Assembly: GCF_029866045.1 (NCBI RefSeq)
Contig: NZ_JARXAB010000080.1
Span: 1 to 64,000 of the forward strand
Direction of reading: 5' to 3'
Length of the DNA stretch: 64,000 nucleotides
Source of the DNA: Ramlibacter sp.
GTDB taxonomy: Bacteria; Pseudomonadota; Gammaproteobacteria; Burkholderiales; Burkholderiaceae_C
Of this stretch, positions 18,907-29,196 are shown in pieces. The translations under genes and the position numbers were made by a program. The first letter of the stretch is position 1. Each line of letters starts with the position of its first letter. Below the pieces are notes generated by a model. That model was given only the letters and a program-made list of their open reading frames with translations. It was not told the DNA's origin and searched no databases.

Positions 18907-20253
18907 TCAAGCGCGCAACATCGGTGCCCAGGCAGCGGCGTCGGCCAGGGGCTGGCGCTGCTGCGCGCCGCTACCGTCGCGCAGTGCCTTCACGGTGAGC
19001 TCGCCGGCAGCCAGTTCGTCGCCGCCAAAGATGAGCCCCCAGCGAGCCCCGCTGGCATCGGCCTTCTTGAATTGGGACTTCATGCTGCCCAGGCCCTCGG
19101 GCCCGGCGGCGTGCATCTGCACGGAGACACCGGCCGCCCGCAGCTCCTGCAGGACGCGCAGTACCTGAGGCATGGCGGCGGCTTCGGGCACGATGGCGTA
19201 GGCATCCGGGGCCGGTGCCTGCGGCGCCACGCCCTGCTCCTTGAGCAACTCCAGCACCCGCTCGACGCCTAGGGCCCAGCCGACCGCTGGCGCAGGCTTG
19301 CCGCCGATTTGGGCGATCAGGTAGTCGTAGCGCCCCCCCGCGCAGATGGTGCCCTGCGAGCCGAGGCGGTCGGTGACGAACTCGAACACGGTGAGGTTGT
19401 AGTAGTCCATGCCGCGGACCAGACGCGGGTTGACCTGGTAGGCAATACCGTTGGCCTCGAGCATGGCCTTCACGCTGTCAAGGTGGGCCAGCGACTCTGG
19501 CCCCAGGAAGTCGAGCAGGCGCGGTGCGCCGTCGACCACCGACTGCAGGGCTGGGTTTTTGGTGTCCAGAATGCGAAGCGGATTGCTGTGCAGACGCCGG
19601 CGAGCGTCCTCATCGAGCAGGTCGGCGTGCTGCTCAAGGTAGGTAATCAGCTCGGCCCGGTGCTGGCGACGCTCCTCGGGCTGACCCAGGCTGTTGATCT
19701 CCAGCCGCCAGTCGAACAAGCCCAGCTCGCGCCACAGGGCGCAAGCCAGCAAGATGATCTCTGCGTCCACGTCGGGGCCGGCAAAGCCAAGAGCTTCGGC
19801 ACCGATCTGGTGAAACTGCCGGTAGCGCCCCCGCTGCGGACGCTCATGGCGGAACATGGGCCCCAGGTAGTACAGGCGCTTGCCGCCGTCATAGAGCATC
19901 GAGTGCTCGACCGCCGCCCGCACCACGCTGGCGGTCGCCTCCGGGCGCAAGGTGAGTTGCTCGCCATTGAGCCGGTCCTCGAAGGAGTACATCTCCTTCT
20001 CGACGATGTCGGTCACCTCGCCTAGCCCGCGCACAAACAGCGGCGTGGGCTCGACGATGGGGGTGCGGATGTTGCGGTAGGCGTAACGCGCCATCAGACC
20101 GCGCACCCGGTCCTCAAGCCACTCCCACTGGGCAGAGGCCGGAGGCAGGATGTCGTTCATGCCCTTGAGGGCCGTCAGGGGCTGCGCCTTGGGCGTCTTT
20201 TCCGCCTGCGGCGTGCCAGGGACGTTCGGGCGCTTGGTGTTCGGGTCAGTCAT
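18907..20253 (-). CDS. hisS: Histidyl-tRNA synthetase
   Basis: A class II aminoacyl-tRNA synthetase of 448 residues. After a variable N-terminal stretch of about 25 residues comes [11 protein letters not shown], motif 2 region [20 protein letters not shown], the histidine-specific block [13 protein letters not shown], motif 3 [14 protein letters not shown], and a C-terminal anticodon-binding domain with [15 protein letters not shown] choose [10 protein letters not shown] as start; a GTG 21 bases upstream is possible. ispG ends 37 bases upstream, giving the usual ispG-hisS pairing. The enzyme-dead relative HisZ is encoded at 9914-11071. Confidence 0.96.
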   Translation of the reverse strand: MTDPNTKRPNVPGTPQAEKTPKAQPLTALKGMNDILPPASAQWEWLEDRVRGLMARYAYRNIRTPIVEPTPLFVRGLGEVTDIVEKEMYSFEDRLNGEQLTLRPEATASVVRAAVEHSMLYDGGKRLYYLGPMFRHERPQRGRYRQFHQIGAEALGFAGPDVDAEIILLACALWRELGLFDWRLEINSLGQPEERRQHRAELITYLEQHADLLDEDARRRLHSNPLRILDTKNPALQSVVDGAPRLLDFLGPESLAHLDSVKAMLEANGIAYQVNPRLVRGMDYYNLTVFEFVTDRLGSQGTICAGGRYDYLIAQIGGKPAPAVGWALGVERVLELLKEQGVAPQAPAPDAYAIVPEAAAMPQVLRVLQELRAAGVSVQMHAAGPEGLGSMKSQFKKADASGARWGLIFGGDELAAGELTVKALRDGSGAQQRQPLADAAAWAPMLRA

Positions 20254-20290
20254 GGAAAAAGTCGGGGCAATCACTCACGCAGGGCAGGCA

Positions 20291-21597
<1,307 letters not shown>

Positions 21598-21601
<4 letters not shown>

Positions 21602-22308
21602 GGCATTCTCCCAGGGGAAGCGGTAGAGGTCTCAGGCGCGCGCAGAGCGGCAGACGGTCCTGACACAGGCAAGGCGGGCTGAACCTGCTCGACGACCAGG
21701 CCACTCGTCCCTCCCTGCCCGCCCGGACCGGGGGCCACCGCGCTGGCAGGCGGCAGAACCTCCGGAGCGGCCGCAGCCGGGGTGGCCTGAGGGGCCGACG
21801 CCGCGCTTGCAGGATCCGAACTCGCCGCCAGTCGCGTCAGGCCGGGCTGCAGCAGGAGAGCGAGCGCCGCAACCGCCAGGCCGATGGCGATGAGGATGGA
21901 CGGTTTCAGCTTCAGTGCCAGCCGGGCCAGTCCGGTGCTGTTCGGCATGCCTGGCCGAAGAAAGGGGGCATTGATGCCCTCACCGACCCGGGGTGCCAGG
22001 GCGGATGCCTGCGGCAGTGCGGCAAGGACGGGCTTCGGATCAATACGCAACTGGCGGGAGATGCTCGAGGCCAGCGCCCGGGTGAAGATGGGGTCAGGCA
22101 GCCTGTCAAACTGACCCTCCTCCAGCGCCTCGATCTGCCGCACCGGCACCTTCAGCGACACGGCTAACGCCGCAATGTGCAGGCCAGCCGACTCGCGCGC
22201 CCGGCGCAACATTGCACCACCATGCGCGGGCGGCGGGGCTTGGGTCACCCCAGTGGAGGCAGCGGAATCGGGCTGGGCAGCGTCGGGGAGAGTCGCCTCG
22301 TCACTCAT
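21598..22308 (-). CDS. rodZ: RodZ-like helix-turn-helix membrane protein, short form
   Basis: RodZ links the MreB cytoskeleton to the cell-wall elongation machinery. The 236-residue protein has a cytoplasmic HTH_25-type domain ([20 protein letters not shown], then [20 protein letters not shown]). One membrane helix follows ([16 protein letters not shown]), then only an Ala/Pro/Ser-rich periplasmic tail. The usual periplasmic DUF4115 beta-domain is not recognisable. The start MSDEATLP is chosen because ATGAGTGA overlaps the pilW stop; MNEVHL upstream is an alternative. The position between pilW and ispG is canonical. Confidence 0.88.
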
Positions 22309-23134
22309 CAAATGCACCTCGTTCATATGCCGCCCACTCCCTCGATTGCGGGAAGCGACGGCGGAGTTGGTCAGCCAACTGGCCCATCGCGGCGGAATCA
22401 GCCAGACGCCGCTCGACCCGAATGCCCAACCAGAGGGACTCGGCATTGGCCAGTTCGCTGTTGTTGAGCCTACGAATATAAAACTGGGATCGGACCAGTT
22501 CGCCGCGCTGCAGCATCAGAACCGCCAAGTTGTACGCGGTCACCGGGTTGCCGGCGTCGAGCTCATACGACCGGGCCAGGCTGCGCTCGGCCTCCTCGGG
22601 ACGCCCCGCACGAGCCTGACAAAGGCCCATTGCCATCAAGGTCTTGGCCGCGGCGCCGTAGCCGGGCAGGGTCAGGGCCTGCTGAAAACTCTGCTGAGCC
22701 TCGGCAAAACGGTTCTGCTGACACTGCATCCAGCCGAGGTTATGAAGGGTATCGCCGTCGCGGGGGGCGATCGCGAGCGCACGACGGAAACTGTCTTCCG
22801 CGCTCCGGGACTCACCCAGACGCATCAGCACCAGGCCGCGCAGATTGAAGGCGGCCGCGTACTGAGGGTCAATCACCAGGGCCTGCTTGATCTCGTCGAG
22901 CGCGATTTCGGTACGTCCTTCGGCGAAGTAGTTCACCGCCAGTTCCATGCGCAGCCGGGCACGCTTGCGCTGGGGGGTCTCGTCCGAATCAGTCACTGGG
23001 TCTCCACGCAGACTGCCGCCTTGAGGCGGCGTGGCGCAGCCAGAGAGATGGGCGACGGCAAGAAGCGCAAACGCGAGAGTCAGTAAAAGCAACAGCCTAG
23101 GCGCCTGCCTGGCCGCTCCGGCCTTGGCCCTCAT
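22301..23134 (-). CDS. pilW: Type IV pilus biogenesis lipoprotein PilW/PilF
   Basis: An outer-membrane TPR lipoprotein needed for assembly or stability of the PilQ secretin and pilus fibres. The 277-residue protein has a signal with lipobox LSGC. TPR motifs follow: [55 protein letters not shown] and [15 protein letters not shown]. The ATG overlaps the rlmN stop (ATGA), and its own stop is overlapped by rodZ. This implies the organism can build type IV pili. Confidence 0.93.
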   Translation of the reverse strand: MRAKAGAARQAPRLLLLLTLAFALLAVAHLSGCATPPQGGSLRGDPVTDSDETPQRKRARLRMELAVNYFAEGRTEIALDEIKQALVIDPQYAAAFNLRGLVLMRLGESRSAEDSFRRALAIAPRDGDTLHNLGWMQCQQNRFAEAQQSFQQALTLPGYGAAAKTLMAMGLCQARAGRPEEAERSLARSYELDAGNPVTAYNLAVLMLQRGELVRSQFYIRRLNNSELANAESLWLGIRVERRLADSAAMGQLADQLRRRFPQSREWAAYERGAFDE

Positions 23135-24267
23135 GCCGCACCTCCGACAGACGCGGGAAGCACCACGACGCTGCGCTGACGGGCGATACGGACTTCCACC
23201 CGTGTTCGGTCGCGAACATCCCCTGCCAGTTGGCCACAGGCGGCATCGATGTCGTCACCCCGCGTTTTGCGAACCGTGGTCACGATGCCGGCGTCACTGA
23301 GCAATTTGGCAAAGGCCTGCACCTGAGCCTGGGACGACCGGCGCAAACCGGATTGAGGGAAAGGGTTGAAGGGAATCAGATTGAACTTACAAGGCACGCC
23401 ACTGCCGCCGTGTCGACGGACCAGATCGATCAGCAAGGCAGCGTGTTCAGGCTGATCGTTCACTCCTTCAAGCATGCAGTACTCGAAGGTGATGAAGTCT
23501 CGCGGCGCATGCTCAAGGTACCGGTTGCAGGCGTCGAGCAGCTCAGACAGCGGGTACTTGCGATTGATCGGGACGAGGTTGTCGCGCAGCGCGTCGGCTG
23601 GTGCGTGCAGAGACACCGCCAGGGCCACCGGACAGTCAAGCCCGAGGCGGTCCATCATGGGCACGACGCCGGAGGTCGAGACCGTGACCCGGCGCCGGGA
23701 CAGACCATAGCCATGGTCATCGAGCATCGTGCGCAGTGCGGGCACCAAGGCGGCGTAGTTCTGCAGCGGCTCACCCATGCCCATCATGACGACGTTGGAG
23801 ATGACCCGATCCTGAGTCTGGAGGTGCCGGCGCAGGAAATGCTCAGCAAACCACAGCTGCGCGACGATTTCACCCGTGCTGAGATTTCGCGCAAAGCCCT
23901 GGTGCCCAGTGGAGCAGAAGCGACAGCCGACGGCACAACCTGCCTGCGAAGAGACGCACAGGGTGCCGCGGTCGTCCTCGGGAATGAACACCGCCTCCAC
24001 AGCATTGCCCTGGCCGACGTCGAACAGCCACTTGATGGTGCCGTCGGCCGATTCATGCTGGGAAATAACCGGCAGACCCTCGATGCGGGCGACGGCATGG
24101 AGCTTGGCGCGAAGCGACTTCGCCAGATCGCTCATCTCGTCGAAGTTGCAAGCGCCTCGCTGGTGAATCCAGCGATAAAGCTGGGTAGCGCGGAAGCGCT
24201 TCTCACCCAGCGTTTCACAAAAGGCGGCCAGACCGTCGAGGTCGAAGTCCAGGAGGTTGGCCGTCAT
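23131..24267 (-). CDS. rlmN: Dual-specificity 23S rRNA/tRNA methyltransferase RlmN
   Basis: A radical SAM enzyme that methylates C2 of A2503 in 23S rRNA and A37 in some tRNAs. The 378-residue protein has an N-terminal helical domain ([19 protein letters not shown]), the cluster motif [27 protein letters not shown], the strand [12 protein letters not shown], and a late [16 protein letters not shown] segment with the second catalytic cysteine. It lies 19 bases downstream of ndk and overlaps pilW. Confidence 0.96.
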   Translation of the reverse strand: MTANLLDFDLDGLAAFCETLGEKRFRATQLYRWIHQRGACNFDEMSDLAKSLRAKLHAVARIEGLPVISQHESADGTIKWLFDVGQGNAVEAVFIPEDDRGTLCVSSQAGCAVGCRFCSTGHQGFARNLSTGEIVAQLWFAEHFLRRHLQTQDRVISNVVMMGMGEPLQNYAALVPALRTMLDDHGYGLSRRRVTVSTSGVVPMMDRLGLDCPVALAVSLHAPADALRDNLVPINRKYPLSELLDACNRYLEHAPRDFITFEYCMLEGVNDQPEHAALLIDLVRRHGGSGVPCKFNLIPFNPFPQSGLRRSSQAQVQAFAKLLSDAGIVTTVRKTRGDDIDAACGQLAGDVRDRTRVEVRIARQRSVVVLPASVGGAA

Positions 24268-24286
24268 GGAGCTTCGTACACTCCTT

Positions 24287-24712
24287 TCAGCGGGAGTAGA
24301 CGTTCATGCCGGGGAAAAAGAAGGCCACTTCCACAGCTGCGGTCTCGGGCGCGTCAGAGCCGTGAACCGCATTGGCGTCGATGCTATCGGCGAAGTCAGC
24401 GCGGATGGTGCCCTTTTCGGCTTTTTTCGGGTCGGTCGCGCCCATCAGCTCACGGTTCTTGGAGATGGCGCTCTCACCTTCGAGTGCCTGGATCATGACC
24501 GGGCCAGAAACCATGAAGTCCACCAGGTCCTTGAAGAAGGGGCGGGCCTTGTGCACTGCGTAGAACTGCTCAGCTTCACCGCGGGACAGATGGACCATCT
24601 TGGCGGCGATGACCTTCAGGCCGGCGCCTTCGAAGCGGGCGTAGATCTGGCCGATGACGTTCTTGGCGACGGCGTCGGGCTTGATGATGGAGAGAGTGCG
24701 TTCGATGGCCAT
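24287..24712 (-). CDS. ndk: Nucleoside diphosphate kinase
   Basis: Ndk balances nucleoside triphosphate pools by moving the gamma-phosphate through a phospho-histidine. The 141-residue protein begins [20 protein letters not shown]. Its catalytic histidine is H117 in [12 protein letters not shown]. Length and motifs are complete. AGGAAG precedes the ATG by about 9 bases. It appears to be the first gene of the ndk-rlmN-pilW-rodZ-ispG-hisS series, with a promoter-like TACAAT about 170 bases upstream. Confidence 0.97.
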   Translation of the reverse strand: MAIERTLSIIKPDAVAKNVIGQIYARFEGAGLKVIAAKMVHLSRGEAEQFYAVHKARPFFKDLVDFMVSGPVMIQALEGESAISKNRELMGATDPKKAEKGTIRADFADSIDANAVHGSDAPETAAVEVAFFFPGMNVYSR

Positions 24713-24881
24713 GACGTATTTCTTCCTGATTCTGATGTCTTGATCGGATTTCGTGAACCCCCTTTGGCGGCTGGTGCAGGCGCCCCGCGCAGGGCGCCGA
24801 ACGCACAGCAGGCAAACCGGACCCCTGTCCTGGCGCTGCGGCGCGACCCGACCGTCAAACCGAAGTTCAGCAAAGCCACTG

Positions 24882-24887
24882 ATTGTA
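24882..24887 (-). promoter_or_regulatory. Candidate -10 element upstream of ndk
   Basis: The minus strand reads GGGTTACAATCAG; TACAAT is a good -10 hexamer. No convincing -35 lies at the right distance. It sits in the 248-base rluB-ndk gap and would leave a leader of about 165 bases. Otherwise that gap is GC-rich and shows nothing else I can name. Confidence 0.4.
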
Positions 24888-24960
24888 ACCCGCGCGTCAG
24901 AGCGCCATGGCAGCCACGCCGACCCGGGGGACGGGCCGAAGCCAAGCGTCCAGGCCGCGT

Positions 24961-26232
24961 TCAGCGCCCGCTGCGCCGCCCGCCGCCGCGCCGGCTTCCG
25001 CCGCCATTGCCACCCGGGCCGCCGAGACCACCCGGACCGCCCTGCCGCTGGCGGTTGAAGCTGTCGCTGCCGATATAGCCAAGTGAGGTTTTCATGGGGT
25101 CAGGTTGTCCGGAAGCGCCCTTGCCACCCGCCTGGCCACCCGCCTTGCCAGCGCCCTGCCCCGGTCCCTTGCCTCGGCCCGGACTACCGGCACTTCGCGA
25201 CGGGGGCTGGCCTCCGCTGGGGCGAGGGCCACGCCCCGTCGGCCGACCACCTCGGCGCCCGCCCTTGCCGGCACCCTCCCCGCCTTGAACGGACTCGCCT
25301 CCCTCTTGGAGGCCCACGGCCTTCATCAGGTCGCGGATGTCGCGGTCATCGAGCTCCATCCAGGCACCCCGCTTGAGGCCCCGGGGCAACATCATGGCGC
25401 CGTAGCGGATGCGAATGAGCCGGCTGACCGCATGGCCCACCGCCTCGATGAGCCGGCGTACCTCGCGGTTGCGCCCCTCGGAAATCGTCACGCGGTACCA
25501 GGAGTTCGCACCCTCGCCACCGCCATCCTCGATGCCACCGAACTGGGCCAGACCGTCGTCCAATTGAACGCCGGAAAGCAGACGCTGCTTCTCCTCGTTG
25601 CTGAGCGCTCCCAGGACACGCACCGCGTACTCTCGCTCCAGGCCAAAGCGGGGGTGCATCAGCTTGTTGGCCAGTTCGCCGGAATTGGTAAACAGCAGCA
25701 GCCCCTCGGTGTTGAGGTCCAGGCGACCGACGGACTGCCACTTGCCGTGCTGAACACGCGGCAGCTTGCGAAACACGGTGGGTCGGTTCTGCGGGTCGTC
25801 ATGAGTAACGACCTCACCGACAGGCTTGTGGTACGCAATGACCCGTGGTGGGGGTGGCGCGATCCGTACGCGGATTGGCTTGCCATTGACCCGAATCTGA
25901 TCCCCATACTGAATGCGCTGGCCAATGTGGGCCGGCTCGTTGTTGACCGAAATTCGGCCCTCCACGATGAGCTGTTCCATTTCAAGCCTGGAGCCCAGGC
26001 CCGCCTGCGCCAGGACCTTGTGCAACTTGGGAGTGTCGGCCTGCGGACGTAGCACCCGCTTGGCCGGGGCGCCATTTGCCGCTTCATCCCCCACGGCGTC
26101 GAACTCTCCGGAGACAACGTCCTCGAACCGCAGAGGCTCCACCGGCGGAGCCGCCGCCGCAGGCGAGGCCAGATCTTCACCGAAGTCCTCGTCCTCATCC
26201 TCGTCGGGCAGGTCAGGATGGTTCGAGCTCAT
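24961..26232 (-). CDS. rluB: 23S rRNA pseudouridine synthase, RluB family
   Basis: A cytosolic RsuA/RluB-family enzyme; RluB makes pseudouridine 2605 in 23S rRNA. Residues about 65-125 form an S4 RNA-binding domain ([19 protein letters not shown]). The catalytic motif is [20 protein letters not shown] with the active Asp in RLD, followed by [16 protein letters not shown]. An acidic head ([11 protein letters not shown]) and a long Gly/Arg/Pro-rich tail of about 110 residues flank the enzyme; such tails occur in Burkholderiales RluB and may bind RNA. Its ATG overlaps the scpB stop (ATGA). The related RluD is at 27195. Confidence 0.94.
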   Translation of the reverse strand: MSSNHPDLPDEDEDEDFGEDLASPAAAAPPVEPLRFEDVVSGEFDAVGDEAANGAPAKRVLRPQADTPKLHKVLAQAGLGSRLEMEQLIVEGRISVNNEPAHIGQRIQYGDQIRVNGKPIRVRIAPPPPRVIAYHKPVGEVVTHDDPQNRPTVFRKLPRVQHGKWQSVGRLDLNTEGLLLFTNSGELANKLMHPRFGLEREYAVRVLGALSNEEKQRLLSGVQLDDGLAQFGGIEDGGGEGANSWYRVTISEGRNREVRRLIEAVGHAVSRLIRIRYGAMMLPRGLKRGAWMELDDRDIRDLMKAVGLQEGGESVQGGEGAGKGGRRGGRPTGRGPRPSGGQPPSRSAGSPGRGKGPGQGAGKAGGQAGGKGASGQPDPMKTSLGYIGSDSFNRQRQGGPGGLGGPGGNGGGSRRGGGRRSGR

Positions 26233-27014
26233 GGGGTGGATCCAGGTTCAGGTTCAGGTTCAGGGTCGGAATCGGGATCGGCGCCTGCGACGAAATCGCC
26301 ACCGGTCACAAACTCGCCTACGACCTCCTTGCCCGCCGCTTCATCAAGTACGGCCTCATCAGGGACGGCATCGGCCATGACCGTCTCTTGGGTCATCGGC
26401 TCGACCCCATCGGCCTGACCGGCGACCTCATCGCCCTCGAGCGCCAGGGACGGCTGAAGGACCTCGTCGCCTGCCAGGGCAGCAGCCAACTGGGCCTGGA
26501 GCGTCGGATGGTCAAGCGTAGGCAACTGGTCGAGGGAAGACAGGCCCAGGTCGTCGAGAAACTGCCGGGTGGTCGCGAAAAGCGCGGGCCTGCCCGGTGC
26601 TTCGCGGTGGCCAATCACCTCGACCCAGCCGCGATCCTCCAACTGCTTGAGGATGAGGCTGTTGATAGTGACGCCACGGATGTCCTCCATGTCGCCACGG
26701 GTGACGGGCTGGCGGTAGGCGATGATGGCCAAGGTCTCCAGTGCGGCGCGAGTGTACTTGGGCGGCTTCTCGGGATGGAGTCTGTCTAGAAACTCCCGCA
26801 TTTCGGGTCGGCTCTGAAAGCGCCAGCCGGTGGCGACACTCACCAGCTCTGCGCCGCGCTGCGCCCAATCGTCCTGCAGATCCTGGAGCAAGCTGCGAAG
26901 CGTATCGGCACCCAATTCGTCATTGAACAGCACGCGCATCTCGCGCAGCGTCAGTGGCTGGGCCGAACAGATCAGGGCCGTTTCCAGGACGCGCTTGGCA
27001 TCCGAGGTGTTCAT
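26229..27014 (-). CDS. scpB: SMC-associated segregation protein ScpB
   Basis: ScpB is a winged-helix subunit that with ScpA regulates the SMC condensin. The 261-residue protein carries the family pattern: [63 protein letters not shown] and [19 protein letters not shown]. After residue about 180 the protein is acidic and low-complexity and ends in a DP/EP repeat ([13 protein letters not shown]) encoded by hexamer repeats. scpA is not in the window. Coupling with rluB is common in this group. Confidence 0.93.
   Translation of the reverse strand: MNTSDAKRVLETALICSAQPLTLREMRVLFNDELGADTLRSLLQDLQDDWAQRGAELVSVATGWRFQSRPEMREFLDRLHPEKPPKYTRAALETLAIIAYRQPVTRGDMEDIRGVTINSLILKQLEDRGWVEVIGHREAPGRPALFATTRQFLDDLGLSSLDQLPTLDHPTLQAQLAAALAGDEVLQPSLALEGDEVAGQADGVEPMTQETVMADAVPDEAVLDEAAGKEVVGEFVTGGDFVAGADPDSDPEPEPEPGSTP
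26244..26267. repeat. Hexamer repeat encoding the ScpB C terminus
   Basis: The plus strand has AGGTTC three times in tandem and a decayed fourth unit. On the coding strand this gives an alternating Pro-Glu run at the end of ScpB, ten codons or fewer before the overlapping rluB start. A 6-base unit keeps frame when copy number changes. Confidence 0.75.
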
Positions 27015-27172
27015 CTTGTCGTGTTGAAGGAAAAGCCTGAGGAGGGCAAGGGTCGCAAAGGACCGGAGCGGGGACAGCCCGCGCTACCCGCGGCGCAGCC
27101 CCGATGCCGCAGCGGGTCGTCCCGCAGGCACAGCCGGGCGCGAGCTCCGTCCCGATACAGGAGTCGGGCCAG

Positions 27173-27178
27173 ATTGTA
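27173..27178 (-). promoter_or_regulatory. Candidate -10 element upstream of scpB
   Basis: The minus strand reads GGCTACAATCTGG, giving a TACAAT hexamer about 160 bases before the scpB start and just after the rluD stop. A weak -35 (GGTTTG) stands 17 bases upstream, inside the end of rluD. The rest of the 180-base gap shows no gene. Confidence 0.4.
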
Positions 27179-27194
27179 GCCGAGCCCCCTCCCC

Positions 27195-28238
27195 TCAAAC
27201 CTCGCCGCCCAACCCCCATGCGGTCAGCGCCGAAGCCAGGTCTGGCGGTGTCGCTGAGGCAAAGACCATGGGCGTCCCGGTCACCGGGTGGATGAACGCC
27301 AAACGGTATGCATGCAGGGCCTGACGCACCATGCCTGCCGCAGGCGCACCACCGTAGAGGGCGTCGCCTACCAGAGGGTGACCCAGATGGGCCATGTGCA
27401 CCCGGATCTGGTGGGTGCGGCCAGTCCGCAAAGTGGCTCGGACGAGACAGCCCGCCTCGGTCCGTTCCCCCGGCCGACCGCCGGAGGCTTGGCCTGTGCC
27501 CTCGCCGGCTGGACGGCCTCCATGACCCAGGCAGTCAAACAGGGTGGAGGCCGCCTTGCCGCTCGCACGCGTCAGGTCGACCACCGCCATGCGCAGGCGG
27601 TTGACCGGGTCGCGGCCAACGGGCGCCTCCACCTCGCGCTGGGCTGGCCCTTGCCAGTGCCGATGAGCCAGGGCCAGGTACTGGCGCGAGACCTCACGCG
27701 CGGCAATGAGCCTGACCAGGGCGTCCATCGTCGTCCTGTCTCGGGCCACCACCATCAAGCCGCTGGTGTCCTTGTCAAGCCGGTGCACGATCCCGGCGCG
27801 CGGCAGCAGCGCCGCCCGAGGGTCGCGGGCCAAGAGACCATTGAGAAGGGTGCCACTCCAGTGACCTGGCGCCGGGTGGACGACCAAACCGGCGGGTTTG
27901 TCGATCACCAGCAAGTTCGGGTCCTCATGGACCACCACCAGGTCCATCGGCTCGGGCACGAAGGCCTGGCTCTGGGGTGTGGCCCGGAGCTCCACCTCCC
28001 CGGCCTGCCCGACGGTCACCTTCTGCGCGTTGCGGCTCGCCGGCTGGCCATTCAAACGCACCGCACCCTCGTCTACCAACTGTTGTAGATAGCTCCGGGA
28101 AAACTCGGGAACCAGAGCCACCAGGGCCCGGTCCAGGCGCTGACCGTGGAGTTCAGCCGGGATCACGAAGGCCCTCCATTCGCTGGCCGCTGACTGGTCT
28201 ACACCCTCGCCCGCCTCATCGGCTCCTTCATCAGGCAT
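27195..28238 (-). CDS. rluD: 23S rRNA pseudouridine synthase, RluD
   Basis: RluD modifies U1911, U1915 and U1917 of helix 69 in 23S rRNA. The enzyme has an N-terminal S4 domain (SYLQQLVDEGAVRLNGQPAS) and the catalytic motif HRLDKDTSGLMVVARD. Later come TGRTHQIRVHMAHLGHPLVGD and a C-terminal HAYRLAFIHPVTG. I choose the ATG MPDEGADEAG (347 residues); an in-frame TTG further upstream would run into the bamD promoter region. A Gly-rich insertion (GHGGRPAGEGTGQASGGRPGE) near residue 260 is longer than usual. bamD is divergent. Confidence 0.94.
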   Translation of the reverse strand: MPDEGADEAGEGVDQSAASEWRAFVIPAELHGQRLDRALVALVPEFSRSYLQQLVDEGAVRLNGQPASRNAQKVTVGQAGEVELRATPQSQAFVPEPMDLVVVHEDPNLLVIDKPAGLVVHPAPGHWSGTLLNGLLARDPRAALLPRAGIVHRLDKDTSGLMVVARDRTTMDALVRLIAAREVSRQYLALAHRHWQGPAQREVEAPVGRDPVNRLRMAVVDLTRASGKAASTLFDCLGHGGRPAGEGTGQASGGRPGERTEAGCLVRATLRTGRTHQIRVHMAHLGHPLVGDALYGGAPAAGMVRQALHAYRLAFIHPVTGTPMVFASATPPDLASALTAWGLGGEV

Positions 28239-28331
28239 GCTGCCTAGGGCAGCCCCGGCGGCGCCTTGGCGATCTCCGCCGAGGCGGCCGCCCGGTCTAG
28301 CTTCAAGGTCGGGACCAGAGGGGGTGGCCTC

Positions 28332-28337
28332 TATAAT
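28332..28337 (+). promoter_or_regulatory. Candidate -10 element of bamD
   Basis: A perfect TATAAT (in CTCTATAATGG) lies 33 bases before the bamD ATG, in the divergent rluD-bamD gap. The -35 at the right spacing (about TCGGGA) is poor. It would give a leader of about 27 bases. Confidence 0.55.
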
Positions 28338-28370
28338 GGTTTGGTTCTTTTTCAAGAGTGAGCCTGCGCA

Positions 28371-29177
28371 ATGCTGCGTGCGAAATTATCGACCCTTCGG
28401 CTGGCATGCGCGGTGGGTACCTTGGCCCTGGTCGCAGGCTGCAGCACCCTCAAGGACGATCCTACGACCCAGTGGAGCAACGAGAAGCTCTACGCGGAGG
28501 CGCGTGATGAAGCCAGCAACAACGCCTTCGACAAGGCCATCAGCTATTTCGAAAAACTCGAAGGACGCGCTGCTGGCACCCCTTTGGCCCAGCAAGCCCA
28601 GCTCGAAAAGGCCTTTACCCAGTTCAAGTCAAACGAACCAGCCCAGGCTCTGGCCACGCTCGACCGCTTCATGCGACTGCACCCGGCCAGTCCTGCGTAT
28701 GACTATGCGCTCTACCTCAAGAGCCTGGTGAACTTCAATGAGAACGTGGGCTTGCTGGCACTGGTCGGACGCCAGGATTTATCCGAGCGCGACCAGAAGG
28801 CCGCCAAGGAGTCCTTTGAGGCCCTCAAGGAACTGGTAGACCGCTTTCCGAACTCGAAGTACGCGCCGGATGCCAAGGCCCGGATGGCCTACATCGTGAA
28901 CTCGCTGGCCCAATACGAAATCCATGTGGCCCGCTACTATTTCTCTCGCGGCGCCCATGTCGCCGCCATCAGCCGGGCCCAGCAGGCTTTGGTTGACTAC
29001 GAAGGCTCACCGGCCCAGGAAGAGGCGCTCTACATCCTCTACCGCGCCTACGATGCATTGGGCATGAAAGATCTGGCGAGCGACTCGCGCCGAATCCTCC
29101 AGAAGAACTACCCCAACTCGGACTTGATGCGGAGCGGTTTCCAGAAGGAAGGCTCTCCGTGGTGGAAGCTCTGGTAA
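28371..29177 (+). CDS. bamD: Outer membrane assembly lipoprotein BamD
   Basis: BamD is the essential TPR lipoprotein of the BAM complex. The 268-residue protein has a lipobox (LVAGC, then STLKDD) and five TPR-like units: WSNEKLYAEARDEASNNAFDK, AQQAQLEKAFTQFKSNEPAQA, DYALYLKSLVNFNEN, ARYYFSRGAHVAAISRAQQA and EALYILYRAYDALGMKDLA. FNENVGLL and SKYAPDAKARM are typical BamD wording. It is convergent with the dinG-like gene, only 19 bases apart. Confidence 0.96.
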   Translation: MLRAKLSTLRLACAVGTLALVAGCSTLKDDPTTQWSNEKLYAEARDEASNNAFDKAISYFEKLEGRAAGTPLAQQAQLEKAFTQFKSNEPAQALATLDRFMRLHPASPAYDYALYLKSLVNFNENVGLLALVGRQDLSERDQKAAKESFEALKELVDRFPNSKYAPDAKARMAYIVNSLAQYEIHVARYYFSRGAHVAAISRAQQALVDYEGSPAQEEALYILYRAYDALGMKDLASDSRRILQKNYPNSDLMRSGFQKEGSPWWKLW

Positions 29178-29196
29178 GTCACCCTTCGGCGGCCTA

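Noticed and set aside
28239-28355. Longer RluD N terminus from a TTG start
   Set aside because: It would cover the bamD -10 region, has no family match, and uses a rare start; the ATG at 28238 is better.
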